From NCBI RefSeq assembly GCF_001540865.1, contig NC_033623.1, positions 3,854,541-3,918,540 on the forward strand: a stretch of 64,000 bases of DNA. The letters are read 5' to 3'. The notes below the pieces were generated by a model. That model was not told the DNA's origin and made no database searches. It worked only from the letters and a program-made list of their open reading frames with translations. Source of the stretch: Ananas comosus. Lineage: Eukaryota; Streptophyta; Magnoliopsida; Poales; Bromeliaceae. Positions 58,406 to 64,000 of the stretch are shown here, piece by piece (within the stretch, counting starts at the first letter, position 1; each line of letters begins with the position of its first letter). A program made the translations under genes and the position numbers.

Positions 58406-59513
58406 CTACGGTGTCCTCGGTGACTGTCCCTGCTGGCGAGATCCCCCAGAACGCTGACGCCCCGAAGACCCACGACCCTGAGAGTGTGATCGTGGTGGTC
58501 TCGGCGGACGCCTACTGCTCGACGGTCCTGCATCATCTGGAAAGGGGCGCTTCCGGTCCTGATTCTGCCCCACTGCCTGAGTCCTCGCCTTAAGCGACAC
58601 CTCACCTCTCTCCACCCATAGGGCCTGCTCTATGGACGCATCCAGGGTCCTCGACCTCTGCGCCTGCATAAACCTAAAGATGTCGGGTCTCAGCCCCTGC
58701 TCAAACAGATAAACCCTGTGTGCCTCGTCTCTGGCCACAAATGGTACACAGTTCAGGAGTCGAGCAAACTCCCGAATGTACTCCTGCACTGGCCGATCCC
58801 CTTGCTGAATCCTCTTTATATCCTCCTCAAGCTTCTGTTTCATACTGTTGGAAAAATATATCCCAAACAGCATTCCACAGAACTCATTCCAACTCAGCTG
58901 CAACGCTACCAGTCCCTGATCTCTCCTCACTCTCCTCCACCAGGTGTGTGCATCGCCGGCAAAGCAATGGACTCCCAAGGCTACTTTCTCCCACTCAGGA
59001 ATGAACAGATCCTCAAATAGTTTCTCCATCGCACTGACCCGTCCCTCAACGACCCAGGCCTCAGTGCCACTGCCATCGAAGGTCGACGGATCAAAACGGC
59101 GAAAACGAGCCAGCCTCTCGGTCATCCGCTCCTGCTCGGCCTCAGTCATCTGTACCGGCCCTCTAGGAGGCACAACGGGTGCCATAAGAATCTCCACTGG
59201 CGGGGGCACAACTGCGGCTGGAGTAGTCGGAGGTGGAACCGACGACTCTGGTGCTCTCGGTACTGAACCCTGTGGCGGAGCTACCCTCTTACACAACCTC
59301 TCCAACAACTCCCCCTGTCGCCTCGTTACCTCTGTCAAGGGAGCCAACTGTGCACTCAAATCAGGAGGTGCACCCACCTCCAGTCGGGCCCTCTACTCCG
59401 CAACAGGGGGTGCACTCGCCTCTGCCTGCTTGGGCATCTCAGGAGGTACAGCACGATCCTGAGTCAACTGTGCACGATTTGCGTAGACGGTCGACCTCGG
59501 CGACGATACATAG
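58406..59513 (-). pseudogene. Tekay Gag
   Basis: The main frame (58406-59377) has the retrotransposon Gag core: F-R-R-F-D-P-S-T-F-D-G, A-W-V-V-E, D-A-H-T-W-W-R-R-V-R, W-N-E-F, F-A-R-L-L-N-C-V-P, followed by an Arg/Ser/Gly-rich tail. The same frame is open upstream to about 59513 except for one TAG near 59397, and at 59513 it meets a strong splice-acceptor-like site. The true N-terminus may therefore start at ATG 59440 or from a spliced leader. Gag forms the particle and binds RNA. Confidence 0.85.
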
Positions 59514-59532
59514 CTACAAGAAACAGAACAGG
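59514..59532 (-). promoter_or_regulatory. Splice-acceptor-like site before Tekay gag
   Basis: The sense strand reads CCTGTTCTGTTTCTTGTAG, then CTATG: a pyrimidine-rich tract with a TTGTAG end. The gag frame is open from exactly this point. Together with a donor-like site in the LTR it could define a 5' UTR intron (inference). Confidence 0.45.
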
Positions 59533-59789
59533 GTCAGATCAAACAAACATTCTCGACCCAATCAACGAAAGTCTAGAAGGCGGCCTCTGTTTTTTCTCAA
59601 AATTTTATGTCGTCTGCAGCGAACATAATTTTGCAGGCCAAAACAGATACTCCTCCAATTACTCACTCCACTCAAGGAGGAGTTAAAACAACTAATCATT
59701 GACTTTCGCGATAAATCACGCCCCTCGCGTCTTGCCTTCCTAAAGTTTGCCAAACTTAGGTTTCCTATGTCCCAACGACCTAATGCTAA

Positions 59790-59801
59790 GCTCTGATACC
59801 A
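59790..59801 (-). promoter_or_regulatory. Primer binding site (initiator Met-tRNA) of the Tekay element
   Basis: The sense strand TGGTATCAGAGC is complementary to the 3' end of plant initiator Met-tRNA; 8 nt separate it from the LTR. Confidence 0.9.
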
Positions 59802-59809
59802 ACTTAATC

Positions 59810-61475
59810 TGTCACGCCCCGGATTACTCGTTTTTCCGGGCACGCCAATAGACCCGCCATATACATAGAAATTTTTTCCGTATACGAAGCGAAGCTGTAA
59901 CTGTACCTATAATAATACACACTACAACGAGTAGTAAAGAGCTGCTAGGAAAAAGAATATGAGTATATAATAAAAATGGATCAGTACATACATAGTATCC
60001 TGGTACAAAAATACTGGCTCCAGCGAGGTATAACATCAGTATGTAATGAACCAAAAACTACAACTACCTGTAGCTGATACTCCACTAGCTCTGGCTCGCC
60101 TGGTAGGGCTCTAACTCGCAACGCCCTTGCCACGATCAGGATCAGCAGCAGCCGACAATGACGGCTCTGCAAAACGAAAAGGAACAACTGGGCGTGAGAA
60201 CTACTGTAAAAATAAGTAGTCCTCAGTGGGTGCCGCCCTCAACATCATCGGTCCGCCTACTAAGTCTACAGAAAGGAGCTGGAATAGTACATAATGCTGG
60301 AACAAAATCTACAGCTAAGAACCATTATACTATCATGCTCTAACACTAATAATTTGTAGAAAATGTCAATCCTGACCCAATCTCACTCGGGATTGTAACC
60401 GTACTCGTCCCAGCGACTGTGAACACACCCGTCCCGCCTGTCGAAGCTAAAGCTACCTCCACACTGAGCAGTCAGTGAATAGCAAGTCCAAATAGGACAC
60501 TTCGACATCAACGCAGAAGCACTGAGCCCGACTCCAGAGTGGCACTCGTGGGCGCTACCCAACCGAGTATACAAGTATATCTCTGTCAAGCTCAATCAGG
60601 CTCTCGCTAGCTATAGTCAAGTATACCGGGTCCAACTGGTCTAACAACCAATGAGTCACGTGCCCTCAGCACAATCTGATGCCAAAACGGCAATCTGAGT
60701 CCACCGTCAATCCCGACGGCCCCCAACAGTCCGGAACAGTCTGAACACTGCTGTAAAAATAGGCTCGGCATCCCAGCACGAGCGTAATAGCAATCTACAC
60801 TATCTGGGGTATCCACCACGCTAATACTGCGGCGATACCAATTAACAATGGCTCCTAAAGTTAAATCTGGTAGTGTAAGCATATGACGGGTTATATTCGC
60901 AGATTTTCTCCTAAGTCAAATCCAAGTCCACATGTATAATTTATCTACCAATAATACTAGGCTCCAAATTCAATTTAGATGTCAAAGACATGAACAATCC
61001 ACGAATTCGAGCTATTACACATGAAATGTATAACACAAAATATACATGCCGTTAACCGAGACTTTAGGAGTAGAAATTCGATGATAAACCCACCTCAAAA
61101 GCTACTCCCAACTCTGGCAAGAAGTCAAAAGAAACGAAAACACGCGCTCGCCCGGCCTCCCGACGGCGCTACCACGACGAACGCACACTCGAACGGCTCC
61201 CCTGCGCGATGTCGGCGTCGATCCGAACTCCACCCGAAGCCTTCTCCACGTACGGCTCAAGAACTAGAGAGAAGAAATTAAATTAAAGAAATGTACAACC
61301 TGAGTGAACTAAAGAAATGTAAAACCTGAGTGAACTAAGTTGATAAGCTTGTATGGAGCTGGGGGGGGGGGTGTGTTAGGAGTCAGTGGCTTCTACACCA
61401 CTCCTACCTTTACCGACCAACAAAAAAAAATAAATAAATAAATAAATAAATAAAAAATAAAACAAAGATACTACA
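59810..61475 (-). repeat. 5' LTR of the Tekay element
   Basis: 1666 bp. On the sense strand there is a CTCTCTAGTTC patch near 61265, then the donor-like GAG|GTGGGTTT with its GT at 61092-61093. A G11-type run near 61361 and (AAAT)n near 61430 account for much of the length difference from the 3' LTR. Confidence 0.93.
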
Positions 61476-61480
61476 ATAAA

Positions 61481-63617
61481 ATTTAATTTTTAATATAAAA
61501 TAGATAGATAAATTTGATATCAAAAAATTAAAAATTAAATTTAATTCACGATTTAAACTCAAATTTAAATTTTAATGTAAAATAGATGGATAAAAGTACT
61601 ATTTTTTAACAGATTGATATTCTGGTAAAAATTTAGATAAGCATGAATTTGTTTCTATTTTAAAGATAAAAAGAAAATAAATAATTTTGAATTTTTTGAT
61701 AGATTCACAGTAGATATCTTTTAGTTGGTAAAAATTTGGATAAGTATATTTTTTTCTATTTTAGAGATATAGAAAGAAATTAAAAATTTGTTTCATTAGG
61801 TTATTTATTTTACGTAAGAAAAGAAGAATCAATTTTTTTTTCACGTCAAAAAATGGGTCTGTCGATAGATCGAAATTTGAAATACGTGATTTTATATATA
61901 GTATAGATATAGATAGATAGTATAGATATTATATTACAGATAGATATAAAGAAGAATTAAATAAAAATTCACGGTAGATATTCTTCGATTGGCAAAAATT
62001 TGGATAAGCATAAATTATTTTTCTGTTGTAGAAATAAAGAGGAAATAAAAGTTTGTTTAATTCTGTTATTTATTTTACGTAAGGAAAGATGAATCAATTT
62101 TTTTTCCGCCAAAAAATGGGTATGGCAACTGACCGAAATTTAAAATACATGCTTTTATATATAGTGTATAGATATAGATAGATAGTATAGATATTATATT
62201 ACAGATAGATATAAAGAAGAATTAAATAAAAATTCACGGTAGATATTCTTCGATTGGCAAAAATTTGGATAAGCATAAATTATTTTTCTGTTGTAGAAAT
62301 AAAGAGGAAATAAAAGTTTGTTTAATTCTGTTATTTATTTTACGTAAGGAAAGATGAATCAATTTTTTTTCCGCCAAAAAATGGGTATGGCAACTGACCG
62401 AAATTTAAAATACATGCTTTTATATATAGTGTATAGATATAGATAGATAGTATAGATATTATATTACAGATAGATATAAAGAAGAATTAAATAAAAATTC
62501 ACGGTAGATATTCTTCGATTGGCAAAAATTTGGATAAGCATAATTTTTTTTTCTGTTGTAGAAATAAAGAGGAAATAAAAGTTTGTTTAATTCTNNNNNN
62601 NNNNNNNNNNNNNNNNNNNTGTTATTTATTTTACTTAAAAGGAAGATGAATCATTTTTTTTCCGCCAATAAAATGGGGCTAATTCCCTATTATGGCAAGC
62701 TGACCGAAATTTAATATACATGCTAATTTATATAATAGTGTATAGATTAGATAAGTAAATATCGATATATATATTACAGATAGATATAAGAATAAGTATC
62801 ATAATAAAATTCACGGTAGATATTCTCGGCAAGATTTGAGCTAAGCATAATTTTTTTTTTTCTGTTGTAATAAAAATAAAGAGAAATAAAGTTTGTTTTA
62901 ATCTATGTTTATTGATTTTACGTTAAAGAAAAAGAGAATTATGATTTTTCTTTTTCGCCAAAAATGGTCTGTCGACAGACCGAAATTTAGACACGTGCTA
63001 TTATATTTATATATTATATTATATATATAGATATATGAATATATAAATATAGGTTGAGACCGTGGCGAATATCTCGTACATGATTTTAATTTATTTAATT
63101 AATAAAATTTTGTTAATCATATTTATTTTTAAAATTTAGAATAAATATTTGTAAATTATTTATTATATTTTATTAGAATATATTACGATATCAAATTTAA
63201 AATTTATATAAAATATTGATAGATTTAAATCAAAGTCAAAAAATTTAAATTTAATCACACGATTTAAACTCAAATTTATAATTTTACTGTAAAATAGATG
63301 GATAGAAGTACTATTTTTTAACAGATTGATATTCTGGCAAAAATTTAGATAAGCATGAATTTGTTTCTATTTTAGAGATAAAAAGAAATTAAATAAATTT
63401 TGAATTAAAATATAGATTCACAGTAGATATCTTTCGGTTGGCAAAAATTTGGATGAGTATATTTTTTTCTATTTTAGAGATAGAGAGAACTTAAAAGTTT
63501 GTTTTATTACTTTATTTATTTTACGTAAGTAAAGAGGAATCAAATTTTTTTTTCCGCCAAAAAAGGGGTCTGTCGACAGACTGAAATTTAAAATACGTGC
63601 TTATATATATATATATA

Positions 63618-63640
<23 letters not shown>
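61481..63640. repeat. AT-rich tandem array, 265-bp unit, with a gap
   Basis: GGAAATAAAAGTTTGTTTAA occurs at 62041, 62306 and 62571, exactly 265 bp apart, with almost identical units between. Diverged units flank it (61640-61880 and 63300-63640). Each unit contains TTCTTCGATTGGCAAAAATT and a GATAGATAGTATAGATATTA block. 62620 to about 63080 is an indel-rich version of the same unit, probably poorly polished. Confidence 0.85.
62595..62619. other. Assembly gap, 25 N
   Basis: Placed inside the tandem array; the true copy number is therefore unknown. Confidence 1.

Positions 63641-63652
<12 letters not shown>
63614..63652 (+). repeat. (GA)n microsatellite
   Basis: An almost pure GA run directly before the MITE; a shorter, decayed GA run precedes the MITE at 52388 too. 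Confidence 0.85.
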
Positions 63653-64000
63653 TCCGACTACTATACTATCTATAGTACGGGAGCTCCCGTACTATAGTGT
63701 CGTTTTTGATCTTCGGGCGTTCAAATCAACGATCCACACCGTTAAAACTGATCTAGGATATTTAAAGTTTTTAGAAATAAATTTTTATATTTTTTCGACG
63801 TAGTTTACTTTATGATCAAAACATTTCAAAATTGTCAATTTTCAATGGCTATTATGACGAGTTGGGACTTTTAACGGTGTAGAAGAATCTAAATTTCTTC
63901 AAATTTTGATAGAAAATACTTTAAACTATATAGATTAAGGTTAACATTCTTGATCTTGAATTTAAAAGTCCTATGCTCAAATTTTAAAGAGTATTCAATT
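63653..64000. mobile_element. Foldback MITE, truncated by the window end
   Basis: It shares TCAACGATCCACACCGTTAA, TTTTTCGACGTAGTTTAC and TTTGATAGAAAATAC-type words with 52388-52910 in the same order. It opens with a perfect 28-bp palindrome (63670-63697). The second inverted arm lies beyond the window. Confidence 0.65.

Larger units (their letters stand above)
53048..61475 (-). mobile_element. Full-length Tekay/Del chromovirus (Ty3/gypsy)
   Basis: LTRs at 53048-54673 (1626 bp) and 59810-61475 (1666 bp) run, on the sense strand, from TGTAGTATC to CGGGGCGTGACA. ATAAA duplications lie at 53043-53047 and 61476-61480. A Met-tRNA primer site (TGGTATCAGAGC, 59790-59801 on the - strand) lies 8 nt inside the 5' LTR. 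A polypurine tract (54674-54692) precedes the 3' LTR. Order: gag, protease, RT, RNase H, integrase, chromodomain. Several single stops make it non-autonomous, although most frames are otherwise long. Confidence 0.96.

Overview
This is nuclear DNA of a flowering plant, probably a monocot. The evidence is dense plant-type Ty1/copia and Ty3/gypsy retrotransposons (including a Tekay/Del chromovirus and a Tat/Retand-lineage element), class II elements with terminal inverted repeats, a SINE-like tRNA-derived repeat, and plastid DNA fragments that include petA, psbZ, ycf2, trnA and rrn23 pieces. I found no ordinary host gene. The window is almost entirely nested transposable elements of different ages, with two 25-N gaps and a long stretch of poor-quality sequence. 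The species cannot be fixed from the sequence alone.

Layout, left to right. 1-2.65 kb: 3' end of a copia element on the + strand. 2.9-3.74 kb: decayed copia gag remnant on the - strand. About 3.75-21.3 kb: a decayed Tat-lineage gypsy element on the - strand, with RT, RNase H and integrase remnants and an antisense plant-mobile-domain ORF lying tail to tail with pol. Four insertions split it: a solo LTR (A, 7545-13089) that itself carries a second solo LTR (B, 8508-11642), a third solo LTR (C, 14766-16809), and a shuffled plastid insertion of about 2.3 kb. A, B and C have exact 5-bp target-site duplications. 21.4-24.3 kb: a Tekay RT scrap, short repeats and AT-rich intergenic DNA. 24323-29993: a full-length copia element with an intact 1324-codon gag-pol ORF. 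30-33.9 kb: AT-rich DNA with a diverged duplication, a small TIR element and a MITE pair. About 33.92-41.23 kb: a large TIR (MULE-like) element hosting a full-length but broken copia element (34454-39418) and a hAT-type element (40384-41206).

42-52.34 kb looks like uncorrected single-pass long-read sequence. It begins as an error-rich inverted copy of 39.5-41.9 kb and continues as an error-rich copy of the Tekay element that lies downstream. After a 25-N gap come a foldback MITE, the full-length Tekay chromovirus (53048-61475, - strand), a 265-bp tandem array holding the second 25-N gap, and a truncated copy of the same MITE.

The points most worth checking are: the intact copia element's primer-binding position, which matches no tRNA primer I know and is instead a perfect 15-nt complement of a site inside its own LTR; splice-donor-like sites after a CT-rich stretch in all four Tekay-type LTRs, plus a strong acceptor just before gag in the full-length element; palindromic repeat clusters at similar positions in the solo LTRs; and the foldback artefact, whose noisy arm appears to keep a MITE that the polished arm has replaced with a single N.
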